Source: Aquatica leii | Lineage: Eukaryota > Arthropoda > Insecta > Coleoptera > Lampyridae | Reading direction: 5' to 3' | DNA: 64,000 nucleotides | Assembly (NCBI GenBank): GCA_035610365.1 | Contig: CM069436.1 | Span: 89,653,912 to 89,717,911 of the forward strand | Shown here: positions 35,129-46,832 of the stretch, one piece after another | Position numbering within the stretch: position 1 is the stretch's first letter | Layout of the letters: each line of letters opens with the position of its first letter | The notes under the pieces: generated by a model | What the model saw: the letters and a program-made list of their open reading frames with translations, nothing else | The model's database searches: none | Told to the model about the DNA's origin: nothing | Position numbers and translations under genes: made by a program

Positions 35129-36742
35129 TTATAAACTTAGGTTTGATATTACATTAAACCTGACATATTTTGAATTGTTATTTTTTTGAAGCGGCACTAC
35201 ATTTACTTTATCGTATATTTTAGGCATATATAATTTATTATTCTTTGTAGCTTTTGAGTTTAAAAAAATGATTTCAAAAGGTTCCCCATCAAAATCTGTT
35301 TTATATTTCGTAGTGTAAAAACCTCTCTGAACGGTTACCTGCACCATGCTCTGTATATAAATTTTTGGATCTATCTTGTTCACTTTGTACTGTGAAGAAT
35401 TATCTTTCCAATGAAAAAAGCTTTCCAATTTTATTAGTAGAACGAGTATAGCATTTGGTACAGCTTGCACAAAATCTTCAAAATCATAAAATTTGTCCAT
35501 TCGCTTTATTGGTAATGCTACGTTATGTTGAAACAAATCCACTCCCATAAACTTATGATCCGGTTCGAAATCAGTGGCGATGGAAAAACCCAGTTTTTAT
35601 TTTGGACAGTGCAGTTATCTAGCCACATTGTAATTTTGCACGTATCCCTTTTATTTTTAAAGAAGTTGTAAAATGTGCCAAAGAGCGGTAAAAAGTTAAC
35701 ATTTCTTTTGATTCTTCCCTACTAGCACAAGACTTTCATTATATACTGTTAACCGGTAGGTAAATATAGCTGCTTTAAACATCTTCAACCTTGTTTTGAC
35801 ACCACTCTGTATTTTTCATAAGAACATGATGGAAACTTCTCAAAATAAAATCCTTATGCACCAGAGAAAAACTAAGATTGCTAGACAAATACAATCGGTT
35901 AGGCGCATACTCCCTTCTGTAATTCAAAACGGTGGGTTATTATTTTATCACTCAGTTTGTTGTATGGTATGTGAGACTCTCGCTTATCTGATGCAGGCAT
36001 AAAATTTTGTGAGTTTTTCACTGCATATCTAATAACATTAACACATCCTTTATTATATGCGATTTATTCCTTTTAAACAGCCCAGCACTGGATTCTGTTG
36101 TTCTTTGCTTTACAGAATAGGTTAAAACATAATGCAATATGAAAGTTTTCCTCTCTTTGAGCGATTCCATGGTAAAAATTCCTTATTTAGAAATAGCTGT
36201 CGGTTTTTTGTAAATTTTTTGCACAATTTTGTTTACATTTATTGGTACAAATACGTTTGACACCATGGTTATCGACCAAAGTAAAAAATTTTTGTTTCTT
36301 CACTGACAGATAATTCAATTTTTTTCCCTTTTTGTAATTGTTTCTTTTTTGGTAAGATCAGCGATATTATTGATGATTATATTAGAATCAGAAGGATTAG
36401 CACTATTGGGGCATTTACTTGTGAATTCCATATTGGGTTTTCTTAAAATCGTTTCATGTTAAGAAATTATCTTGTTTTTACTTTCACTAGAGCTATTACA
36501 ACTGGGCGTGTAGTCAGAATCTTCCTTTAAACAACTTGATGTAGCAGCTCTTGATTTAGTCGATACATTTCTAATCATTTTTTGAGTGTTTTTATTTTAG
36601 GTAGATATCAACATTTTCGAACTATTATTAGTATTGGTGACATGCTCCGAAACATTATCTGTGATGGATACATCTATTTCTTCAACTTCTTTATTCAAAA
36701 CTGACATAACTATTTTGGCACCCTTATTATTACACGCCATTA
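35129..36742 (-). pseudogene. Decayed transposon-like gene of unknown family
   Basis: Readable pieces in order on the minus strand: a start MACNNKGAKIVMSVLNKEVE at 36742; an acidic Ser-rich piece (CLKEDSDYTPSC) near 36510; MEFTSKCPNSANPSDSN near 36430; a Cys-rich piece KRICTNKCKQNCAKN near 36240; WLDNCTVQNKNW near 35610; and a 139-codon frame at 35548-35129 (MGVDLFQHNVALPIKRMDKF to the end). Cys-rich DNA-binding-like and DNC.QNKNW pieces recur in multi-copy insect transposon-type proteins, but I cannot name the family. Several stops and shifts separate the pieces. Confidence 0.5.
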
Positions 36743-37017
36743 ATTCTATATGCAAAAAAACAGCCTTAACTAATATGTAATTGTTAAAGATCGTTTTGAC
36801 AACAGTATATTATAAACTAAAGTACTGAAATAGAACAATAGGAACGAACTCTAGTCTCAAAATCTATAGAAGCAAAGATATAAGCATGAATATTGATGAC
36901 CATGGACCGCTAGGTGTTTCAGAAATATTCGACCTTATAAAACTAGGGAAGCGTAACCAAGCGTTACACACACGCGGTATAAATTAGTTTTAGTATTAAC
37001 TTTAGGTTTAGTGTCAG

Positions 37018-37062
37018 GTCGCTGATGATGACAGCTTAGCTGTCGAAACACGTGTTTGAAGT
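37018..37062 (+). ncRNA. Hammerhead-ribozyme-like motif
   Basis: CTGATGA (37022-37028) is followed by a perfect 6-bp stem (GACAGC 37030-37035, loop TTA, GCTGTC 37039-37044) closing directly on GAAA (37045-37048), then CACGTG and TTT that could form a very short stem III with a GUU-type cleavage site. One extra T (37029) sits between the core and stem II. A TATAAA-like box lies about 45 bases upstream. Penelope remnants follow at 37660, which is the expected setting. Confidence 0.5.
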
Positions 37063-37659
37063 TAAATTAATTATTATATGCAGTTAGTGGTTTTTTGTAA
37101 TTGTTTATATAACTAACGCTGCAGTTTTTGTTACTATTATTTGGTTATTGTTACCAAAAACCCCAAATCCTAATGTGATTCTATTAAGCGACAGGCACTG
37201 TAGTTGAAAGTAATTTTATTTGAAAAAAACAAAGAACTCCATTTATTTCAAATTAAATCACATTCTATTCGAATATTTTAAAAATCTTAGTAATCTGTTA
37301 GTATCAATTTAATTTTAAATTAGCAAACAAACTAAAAACATTTTATTTAAAATTTTTTAAAATGTTTTTTTTTATTGAAAGTTATAAAAATGTAGATTAT
37401 TTAGAAATAAGTTGTTTAGTAAACAATAAAAATGTATTGATAAGTATTCTCGGTAAGCACCCTTCCACCGGTAGCCGAAGTTTGCTAAACCGCACTTAAT
37501 CCAACTTGAAATAATTGACACTTTTAATTTTATCCGCGTTTGCTTTCGATATGGTAACGTAGCATCGCCGTGCCGTTGCTTTGTTCAAGTGTACAATAAC
37601 CCTTAGGGTACCCACATGTCAAAGATGCATCTATGAGCCCGGTTTAGGTTGCGGTCGCT

Positions 37660-38275
37660 ACTTGGATGCCACATATATGTAAAACAAACGTAAAAAACCA
37701 ACCGAAGAACACATCAGCAAGAACAAATAAATGAGTATCAAAGTCTCTATTCGACAAAGCTCACACGTTATGTAACACAGAAAAAGTACTTCAAGCAAAA
37801 ACCAAGACCATAAAAAGGGTCTTAAAACAAAATTACTACCCATAAAAGATAATAAAAAAGCTTTTTCATAAAACCAAAAAAAAAGAAAAGAGCTGAAAAC
37901 ATCCCAAACTTCTTATACGTTAGAGACTTATCTGAGACAATAAAACGCATAGTAAGAAATGAAAAAATCAATGTACTGTTTAGATCATCAACTACCATTA
38001 GTAGTATGATCTCCAACAAGAAACCACAGACAGTCGAAAATCCCGCATAAATTTGGCAAGTCATACATGGAGGAAGCGAAGAGAACCTTAGAAGACAAAC
38101 TACATCATAATCCGGCATCGCGCAACACTTCTGGGAAGAATAACATAGAATAAAATGGGATGAGGCAAAGATGGTACACAGAAAAAAACATTGGTACAAC
38201 AAAAAATTTAAAAAAGCAGCAGTCATCAACAACAAGAAGGTTTTTAGCTAACCTAGTGTAGAAACAGACGTGTGA
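37660..38275 (+). pseudogene. Second Penelope-like element remnant (C-terminal part)
   Basis: Translated pieces match the tail of the Penelope copy at 1699-2515: YRKPT-like start, KAHTLCNTEKVLQ near 37755, VLKQNYYP near 37820, a shortened GIY-YIG piece CGKSYMEEAKRTLE near 38055, and NPASRNTS/HWYNKKFKKAAVINNKK-like blocks near 38110-38245. Many stops, shifts and an internal deletion in the nuclease core. Minus-strand frames here are antisense shadows. Confidence 0.8.
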
Positions 38276-39284
38276 ATTTTCGTAACTACTTTATGACGTT
38301 CGTTTTAAATTTACGTCAGTTAAGTCATGTTCTAAGTGCTTTTCGTTAATTTGCTCTTGTATGAAAGTATTTGAAAGCATCGTTATATCATTTTGAATTT
38401 ATAATTACATTTAGTTTTGAATTAATTTATCGTGGTACGCTGTTAACGCTTTCTTCGAACCAATTAAGATTTTCCTTCATTGATTAAGGTAATCTAATAT
38501 TAGAGTAGCGTTGTTAATTTTAGCGTTATTAAACTCATCAGTTGTCGAGTTAGCCTTTCTAGTGACAACAGTCTTCAAGTTTTCTTCCCACATAATTATT
38601 ACGCTTTGACCTTTTGTTCTTTGCATTTCTGTTTGTTGCATTTTGATAATATGTGTTTTTTTTTAGATTTCTGTTAGCAGAACGTGTTAGTTTACAAAAG
38701 ATGACGCGGTTGTTACTGAGTTAGTAATGATGATGTAGTAATACGAGAATGAATAATAACAAAAACTAAGAGTTGGCGCATAACGCGATGGGTGTTTGAC
38801 CCCTTAAGGATCGCGAAGTTGTGTGTTTAGTGTTAAAAGAAACCCAAATTCAAAATTTTCGGATACTTTAATTAGTTTCTTACTTCATATGGGCTTTCGT
38901 TAAGGTTTATGTTTGGGTGATGTTTTGCATCGTCCAACACAATATATTCCAAATTTACATTTTGCGGTTAAATAGGTTTTAATCAAAAGGAATGAAATAC
39001 ATTAGAATCAATAGGTTTCGTAGTTTAGTATATATAGGTTTTTATATGGAATTCCCAATAAGCGCATTTTAGTTACGTTCTATAAGTTTTTATGTGTTTT
39101 ATTATTAAGGAATATAATAAGTAATTACAGATTAAATTTGAATTAGTAAATCCTAGTTAAAATAGTAAAATTGTGTTTAAGATACAATTATATTTCAGAA
39201 AAAATTTAATAAACAACTTTAAATCAAATTAGAATATGTAACTACTGGTTAAAATAGTGACAATGTAAATTTTAATAGTTAAAA
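38276..39284. other. Intergenic DNA between Penelope and LINE remnants
   Basis: No gene was recognised. It may include 3' sequence of the Penelope copy. No clear LINE 5' UTR or upstream endonuclease start was seen, so the LINE at 39285 is probably 5'-truncated. Confidence 0.4.
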
Positions 39285-42200
39285 GTGTTATTCCTGATTT
39301 TCTATCCGCTGGTCAATGCCTACGCACTAACGGGGAGATGGAGTGTCGTCGTCCCACTGATTAACCGGACGATTGCACATAACATAATGGATATCGACTA
39401 CAGGAGCGACAGAATAATTGTAATCAAAATTAAACTGGTAAAAGATATGCTCTATATAATATCAGTATACGCCCCAGATACGGGAAGACCACAACAAAAA
39501 GCGCATGAATTTTATGACTAACTTCGGCAAACAATTGACAGAGTTTCAAACCAGGCTCCTATCATAATATTAGGCGACTTTAATGCTAGGATAGGTAATT
39601 CAACAATACCAGAAATAAAGAACAGATTCAATAAAACAAATGTGAATGACCGAGGTAAAATGCTTATTGATTTTTGTACCCACAATGAGTTACGAATAAA
39701 CAATACTTTTTTTGAACACAAAAGTCAACATAAAGTGTCATTCTGTGGAAGTAAAGCCAACTCAACTATAGATTACATAATAACTAATAGAAATATAAGA
39801 CCAGAGCAGATCACAGATGTAAGAGCTTTAAAATCGGCAAACATAGGCTCAGAGCATAACCTTATATTGGGAAAAGTAACTATGATGAAACCACCACCAA
39901 AGAAACATAGTCAATTAGCAAACCAAGAAAAGTTCAACATTGAATCATTCAGGAACCAAAGCACTATCGATCTGTATCAACGACGTCTCAAACAAAATCT
40001 AGATAATAACATAATTATCCATGGTGAATCCCCCGACATCATGTGGGAAAAACTAAAAACTAATATAACAAATGCAGTCAAAGGAGCAATTGGAATACGC
40101 ATTCTAAAAAAATCAAACAATAGAAAGAATGGAAAACTATGGTTTACACCTAAAATTAAAGAGTTGGCACAAAAAAAAAAGCACATATTAATCGAGCAAG
40201 ACACCTCGAAACTGCATTCAGTACGTCGAAATTAGAAACAGAGCAAACGACATAATCCGACAAATAAAGAGGGAGTATTGGAAGAACTTCAGTAGAGAAA
40301 TGGAAAACGATATGTATGGATCCCAAAAACGAATCTGGAAGATATTGAGAGCGTCAAAGAGAGAAGTTAATGAAGCCGTACAAACAGACAAAATATCCTA
40401 AAAAGAATGAACCGATCATTTCAGAACACTATACTCGAGCAACGATATATTAAGCGAAGGCAAAACTTATCCGCAATACACCATTGAACACCGATGGATT
40501 AGTAGTACTAACTACCAAAAAAGTACTAGATGAGATGAGAAAATTGAAAAATGGGAAGTCACCTGGCCAATATATCCAACGAGTTGTTTAAACACGGAGG
40601 TGAAAACTTAGCAAGTCAACTTGCTGACTTATACAACAACATATTAGAGGTACAGCTATACCAACCGGTTGGAGGGACAGTACGACTATACCGTTGCACA
40701 AAAAGGGAAGCCTATGTAACCCGGAGACTCACCAGACTCTTGAGTCAACATATTGCTAATGAAGTCCAGAGCAAAGAACAACAAGGCTTCAGAAAAAACC
40801 GATCTACTGTCGATGCCATCTTTATCGTTAGACAGATTACCGAAAAGTACAGAGAGTACAATAAACCTGCTTTTCTATGCTTCATTGACCTAAGGAAAGC
40901 ATTTGATAGGGCACGGATTACAGATGCTATAAAAGAACTACAACGCCACAATATACATACTGAAACGTTCGAGAAATTATTTACAAATGCAAGAGCCTTC
41001 TAGAAGCTGTCTAGAAGATATAGCGAAAAGTAGGGAACGCTCTAGAAGGATTCGCCGATGTCTATAAATGCCGAGGATGGAAATCGTAGGTCAGTTATTG
41101 TCGAAACGCGAATGCAGCTGTATTAAGAAGATTATCCAAGTGAAGATAAATAAGTGATTAGCACGTGCGAAATTTTAAATAAATAACAGTGTACACCGAA
41201 TCGAGTGAACGTGACTTATAGTGTAAACAAACAATTGTGAAGCTACCCGTGGACGTTATCTTATCTCGTGTTAGTGATAGTGTTATACAACGGTTATACA
41301 TAAATTCGTGTAAGTGTTTTCATTAAATATTATTATTAGATTTAATTAGTTCGGTTAATTTAAAAGTGTATATATTTCTAGAATAAGTAAACATAATTTT
41401 TAATCGTTTAAATAAATTAGTTAATAATAAATAAAATACGTAACAATACGAATACCATAGAAACCATAGTTCAACTTAACAGTAACAACACGACAGTAAT
41501 TAAAAGTAACACACAAACTTTAGATTCTTTATACGTAAAGGTGGGCATACGACAAGGGGACAACCGTAGTCCATTGCTATTCAACCTTTTAATAGAAAAT
41601 TTAATAGAAATAGGTAAGGTGAATCACGGTTACAGCATGGGTGGACAAAAAGTTAAAATTGTGAGCTATGCAGATGATGCTATTCTCCTGGCTGAAACTG
41701 AGGATGGCTTACAACGACTGACGCAAGCATTCAACACCGTAGCAGAAAAAGTAAATATGCAAATTTCAATAAAAAAAAAAACAAAACCATGACGATAGCA
41801 AGAGAGCCGCGGAGATGCAAAATAGTGATTAATGACGAAATTATCGAACAAGTATCTGAATTTAACTATTTGGGAACTACCATTTCAGCTTATGGGAACT
41901 TAAACAGCATTGTAAAACAACAAGCTAACAAAGCATCTAGAATCGCGGGTGCTTTAAGACATACCATCTGGAAAAATAATTGCATATCGACAAAAACAAA
42001 AACTAGAATATATAAAGCGTGCGTTAGACCTGTGCTGACTTATGCTGCAGAAACAAGAGCAGAGACGGCAGTAACAAAAAGGATGTATCGAACACACGAA
42101 AGGAAAATCCTAAGAACAATAACAGGTAATACATTACTGGACCACCGTAGAAGCAGCAAAATTAGAGAAGAATGCGACGCCATGGATATGGTACGTTGGG

Positions 42201-42463
42201 TCCGAACGAGAAGGCGCGGTTGGAACGAACATGTATCCAGGATGGATGACAGCAGGTTGGCTAAGATTGCTAGGAATGGAAAACCACTATCAAGACGTCT
42301 GCCAGGGCGCCCCCCAAACGGTGGAAGGAGTGCTGGACGTCCACATCTCAGGAAACGGAGCAGAATGGGTAGAACAAACCAACGGCTTACGACAAGAAGA
42401 AGAAGTATATATGTTGTATCGTGTAATACAAAAATAACCTTTGGTTACTTAATTACTTTGTAG
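39285..42463 (+). pseudogene. Non-LTR retrotransposon (RTE-like LINE) endonuclease and reverse transcriptase, broken and interrupted
   Basis: The APE-type endonuclease lies at 39330-39880: YIISVYAPDTG, IIILGDFNARIGN, FCTHNELRINNTFF, IDYIITNR, GSEHNLI. The RT lies at 40520-41780: QQGFRKNRSTVDAIF, LCFIDLRKAFDRARI, then after the insertion GIRQGDNRSPLLFNLL and the catalytic VSYADDAILLAET. The C-terminal region (41790-42430) has FNYLGTTIS, ACVRPVLTYAAET and a basic RRRGWNEHVSRM/GRPP block. The ending style suggests an RTE-type clade. Damage: stop at 39519-39521, shifts near 40215, 40470 and 41770, and stops near 40399. A solo LTR sits at 40961-41445; removing it with one TSD copy restores the frame across the junction. 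Confidence 0.9.
40961..41445 (+). mobile_element. Solo LTR (485 bp) with TATA and heat-shock-like sites, copy 2
   Basis: Begins TGAAACGTTCGA, ends CGTAACA (a TG...CA LTR), flanked by the duplication ATAC (40957-40960 and 41446-41449). It is homologous along its length to 11212-11691. Promoter elements are conserved: TTCTAGAA at 40998-41005 with a second GTCTAGAAG nearby, TATAAAT at 41063, initiator TCAGTT with A at 41093. It lies in the RT of a LINE and is therefore younger than that copy. Confidence 0.9.
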
Positions 42464-43754
42464 AAAGCAAAGAAGAGTGGAAAAAATAGTAGTTAGAAAA
42501 CTATTAATAATGCTCTATAAAAAATTAGCACAAGTTTATGATGATATAACAGATGGAGAAACGGAATAAATTGCATCCATCATTATACCAGTAAGTGTTA
42601 TAAGAATTTATAAATTTGACCAATAAAGAGTGAAAAAAGTTTTGATTGATTGTTGTCTCAATATGTATATTGATCTGCTCAACTGTATACTAATATTTAT
42701 TTTTTGTAAGCTTTGAATGGTCTTCTATTTGAACCTGTGTCTAACCAAAACATTGAAAATGGTGCGGTGGAAGCGAATTCATGAAAATGTTAATTTTTTT
42801 TTAAATATAAGTGTGGCATGTTAGGAAGAATGAATTAATTTTATAGGTGCATCTTGGTAAAGAAGTTTGGCTGCCCAAATATTGTTTATATCGACGTCTT
42901 TCACTTGAATTTCCTATTTTTCAGCGCATGTTAGCACGAGAAAATTTGAATATTAACGATCTATTTGTTAGGATTAATTTAAGAATTTTCGATAGAAAAT
43001 AAGGTAAATGTCTTAATTTCAATAATAAAAATATTATTTGATATTGCATTTCTTATTGGTAATTACTTATTAGAAATGTGTGGTTTTTTATTGGTTTTAG
43101 TAGGTGTATTTGCATTAAAGGGTATTTATCTATAAAAAATTAATGGTTTCTATTGGCTTTTAACGGAATAGTATAATAATTCTATCGGTATCTTCTTATT
43201 AGATTTTTATAATTTACAATGCAATTATATAAAATCTTTTTGGTTTCTATATGGCATTTTTCATATGGACTAAATATCGTAAAAAAAATATCTTTTTACT
43301 TAAGTTGTAAACTACCAAAAGTCTAAATTCTACACTAAAATAAATAAATTTTGAAACTGTAGTCAAAAATTGCTCAAAATTTTTTGCAGTACACTTCAAA
43401 AATTGTATAGAAACAACAAAACTTTAATTATCCGTGCGTAGAGGTTTCGTTTCTTTGTAATGTTGATTATGACTTTTTCAAAACAGAGATGCTATCAACA
43501 ATAAGATAAGAAAAGAAATTGAGCTCGTAAACTTCAAAGAGCAGATAATAATGTTTTTGTATTTGTAAATGCATATTTAAATATAGCTGAAGATACCTAA
43601 AGAATATAGTAAATAACAAAGTTTATTAAATATTTAGTCATATTTTGCAAAAACAACAATAGGAAATTACAAACCAGTTGTAACTAATCTACATAATAAT
43701 CTTAACTCACAAACTAACAAAAATGTTATAAAATTTACTCAACTTTAAAATGCT
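42464..43754. other. Intergenic DNA downstream of the potassium channel gene
   Basis: No gene found. The right part must hold the 3' UTR of the minus-strand channel gene; no other structure seen. Confidence 0.5.
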
Positions 43755-45835
43755 TTAACAAACAGCTTCGTCAACAGGTTTCTTTATATCTTCTTCGTTA
43801 ATTTCGTTTGCTTTACTTTCAATACTTACCACCTTAGCATTAGCTTTTTTTTCTTTTTTTCCGTTAGTTTTTGTATCATTAATCGCTTGTTTGTCTTCAT
43901 CGTCAAGATCGGTTTGCATTTCATGCACACTGGGCACTTCGACTAACGGTGGTGTAACGGTATCTATGCTGCCATCATCCTCGTTAACATTTAATCCGAT
44001 AGTTGCTCCTAGCTTAGCGGAAGCATCGGAAAATGTATCGCTTAACTTAACTTGTACAACGTTTATACACATACTCATTAAAGCTAAACCGAACACTAAA
44101 TAAACAACAGACATCATCATACAATAAGGATCTCGCGGTACGTAATCTCCGAAACCTATTGTAGATAATGATATAAATACAAAGTAAAATGCGGCAAAGA
44201 AATTCCATTGCTCCCAAATGCAGTACATGACAGCGCCCGAAAAAATATATAAAACTAATATAAAAATAGCGACAGATATTGGTAGATTAAATTCATCGTC
44301 AATTTCAAAATTTGAAAGTGCTGGAGTTGTTGGCGTTGTTGAAGTGATTGTATCTGGCGATTTTGGATTCTCCGCATCTTCTTGTTCTGGACTAAACGCA
44401 GTCGTTTTTCGTAATCTTGCGATATTGTATACCATTTGAGCACCGTGTAGAAAATCCTGAAGTAAATGGTTAGATATTTATTTTATTAGGATTTAAAATT
44501 ACCTGAACGTGAGCTGTCTTGCGTACTTTTCTACAACTACCCGTGTAATATAGTCTTCGTACAAACGACCACACAAACTTAATTCCTCTAGTAAACAATT
44601 TGCCGAAGTCAGTCAGTGCGAGTAAAAAGAGTGGAATGCCGATTATGGCGTATACTATGCTCAAGGCCATGCCGGTGTTTGTGGTTGGAACAATGTGGCC
44701 GTAACCTAAAAACAACAAAATGTTAAAAATATTTAATAATGGCAATTTTGTTAGTACCAATAGTCGTAATAACAGTTAAACAATAAATGGCACCGTTTAA
44801 AAAACTCCATGAGCGTTGACCACTGTACGAGTGCATGCCAGCTTCGTGAGCCATATGTAACTCTTCCTCAAAAACCCGAAGTTTATTACGTGCTAATGAT
44901 TTCCACTCGTCCTCGCGCATGTTATGGCTACGATACCACAAAGTGTCAATAAAATCTCTTTTCACTCGCTTAACACCGCATTTATAAAAGTTTTCGAACG
45001 CACCTTCTATGTATTTAAACATGATACCCCCCAAACCACACATAATTATTATAAGCATTAAATTGGTAATGCATCTGTTCCTTAAACGCTTAATTTTTTC
45101 CCACTCTCGCGGTTTTTCCTTTTTAAAAGCACTGTACCAAAGAAGAATTTCTTTGATAGTTAAATATCTAGGTAACGTAAACAATCCCCAAAAAGTGATA
45201 GGTACTTCAATAACCCCTTTCGATATCTTCTTAACTACTTTCGAAGTTTTTGGATCTAAAACCTCAATAATTTTAGGCGTCGCCTGCCTTTTCTTTTTTT
45301 CAGCTTTTTGCTTTAACACCGGCACCGACGTGTATTCTTTGAATTGAGATGTTTCGGCTACATGCTGTGGTTGCACTTCAAGAAAATTAAAGTCTAATTC
45401 GAATTGTGAAGGTACAGATTGACTTCGAATTTCTTTCTTTTTTGTTAAGCTTCGTTTAGCTTTATTAAATAATGCTAACACTTCCGCTTGTGTTGTACTA
45501 ACTATACTATCCCGTTTGTTATTTTCATTTTGTTTATCATCGTTGTGTAATCGAAAAGATTCATTTTTTAATTTTCTGCGTCTACGTTCGGGCGTCTTCG
45601 GTCGTTTCTCGACTTCATCATCTGTGCTTGTATTTAAAACGTCTCTTCCTGGCGTAGGATCACGTGGTGGTCTATTTACATGTTTCTTCGATAAATTCCT
45701 TCGTTTGCGTGCCACCGTATCACTTAGTAATTGTTCTTGTGTAATAAAAGCGTTAAGTTTATTTAAATCGAATTCGGCACTTTTTTCTACACTTAAATTT
45801 TCAACAAATTCCGAGGATGTTTGCAATGTATCCAT
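43755..45835 (-). CDS. Two-pore-domain potassium channel (K2P/TWiK-like), complete, 3 coding exons
   Basis: Coding exons on the minus strand: 45835-44758, 44705-44503, 44456-43755; introns of 52 and 46 bp with GT-AG ends; total 1983 nt, 660 residues. K2P channels are plasma-membrane dimers giving background K+ current. The protein has a long polar cytosolic N-terminus (residues 1-253, with RERRRRK-like basic runs), TM1 at about 254-275, an extracellular cap helix region, pore loop 1 ending TTIGYG at about 356-361 (split by intron 1), TM2 (GMALSIVYAIIGIPLFLLAL), TM3 at about 485-505, pore loop 2 with STIGFGD at about 525-531, TM4 at about 542-563, and an acidic then Lys-rich tail. Start: the ATG at 45835 is the first in frame; the frame is open further upstream only with a TTG. 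The unusually long N-terminus resembles invertebrate TWiK-type members. No frame damage. Confidence 0.94.
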
Positions 45836-46670
45836 TATTACTAGACTGAATTTATAAATAGAACGCCAAACGCCTGAATCTGAATTTAGCAAATTCTCTT
45901 GGCATCGATTAAGATAATCTTAGCATAGATGGAGCTATACAAACATTTTGGTATAAATTATTTGTTGTTTTCTCCAGAATCTACCAAAAAAACAATTATT
46001 CGCTTGTGACTTATTGTAAAGTTTTACGATTTATTATTTCGAGTTGAAAGAAAAGAATTTATTTTAAAATTAAGTTTCGATTAAAGTTTTTATGTGAAAT
46101 TTAAAATTAAGACAAGGCGTTATTTTTCAAGCTAAAAGCATCTTCAGTTTTAGAACAAACGTTCGAAAAGCTTTATTAAAACGTTTACATTGGAAAAAGT
46201 TTTTAGTTTAAACGTTTGATTGTTATGTGTTTGGTTGTTGGTAAATGGAAATTGATTGACTGGAAAAGTGTAATAAAACGTATTTTAACAGCAACGTAAA
46301 CTTTGTAGTTTGTCGCGACTAAAAATACTATTGAAATACAGAAAGTTCTTTTAAATTGATTTGTTTTTATTTTGAGCATGTTCTATTGAAGCGTTTTTCT
46401 ATTTTATTCAGGTGTATTTATTTAACGCCTGAATGCCGACGCTTGAAAAAACGGTTAAAAATTTACTTTTGTATAGGTGTTATTCTTTGTTAAATAACAA
46501 AACAACAAAGACTATTCTTGCTTCAGTTATTAAAAATTAATGTTTTTAATTTAATTAAAAAAATCTGTTGCAACAATAAGAATTTGTTACTTTCTGAATA
46601 ATATTTTAGTATTTCTTTTTTTGGTATATCTTGTAAAAATACTTCATAATCTGATCTGATAATTATTATG
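45836..46670. other. Upstream region of the potassium channel gene
   Basis: No gene seen. This is the channel's 5' flank and should contain its promoter and probably non-coding first exon(s). AT-rich, no confident motif. Confidence 0.45.
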
Positions 46671-46832
46671 TATAGGTGTTTGAAAACCATAGAATATTTT
46701 ATACATCTCGGTAAATATGCTCAGTGACATTAGAAGTGTTACACCCACAAGGATCAAACGATGAGGTAGTCTTACATCAAGAATGGATTAACAACATTTG
46801 CAAAATGTTTTAAGTTTTAATCCAAAAAAAAA

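Noticed and set aside
37822..38235. 137-codon minus-strand frame
   Set aside because: Antisense to the Penelope remnant, whose plus-strand similarity is clear; the frame is a shadow.
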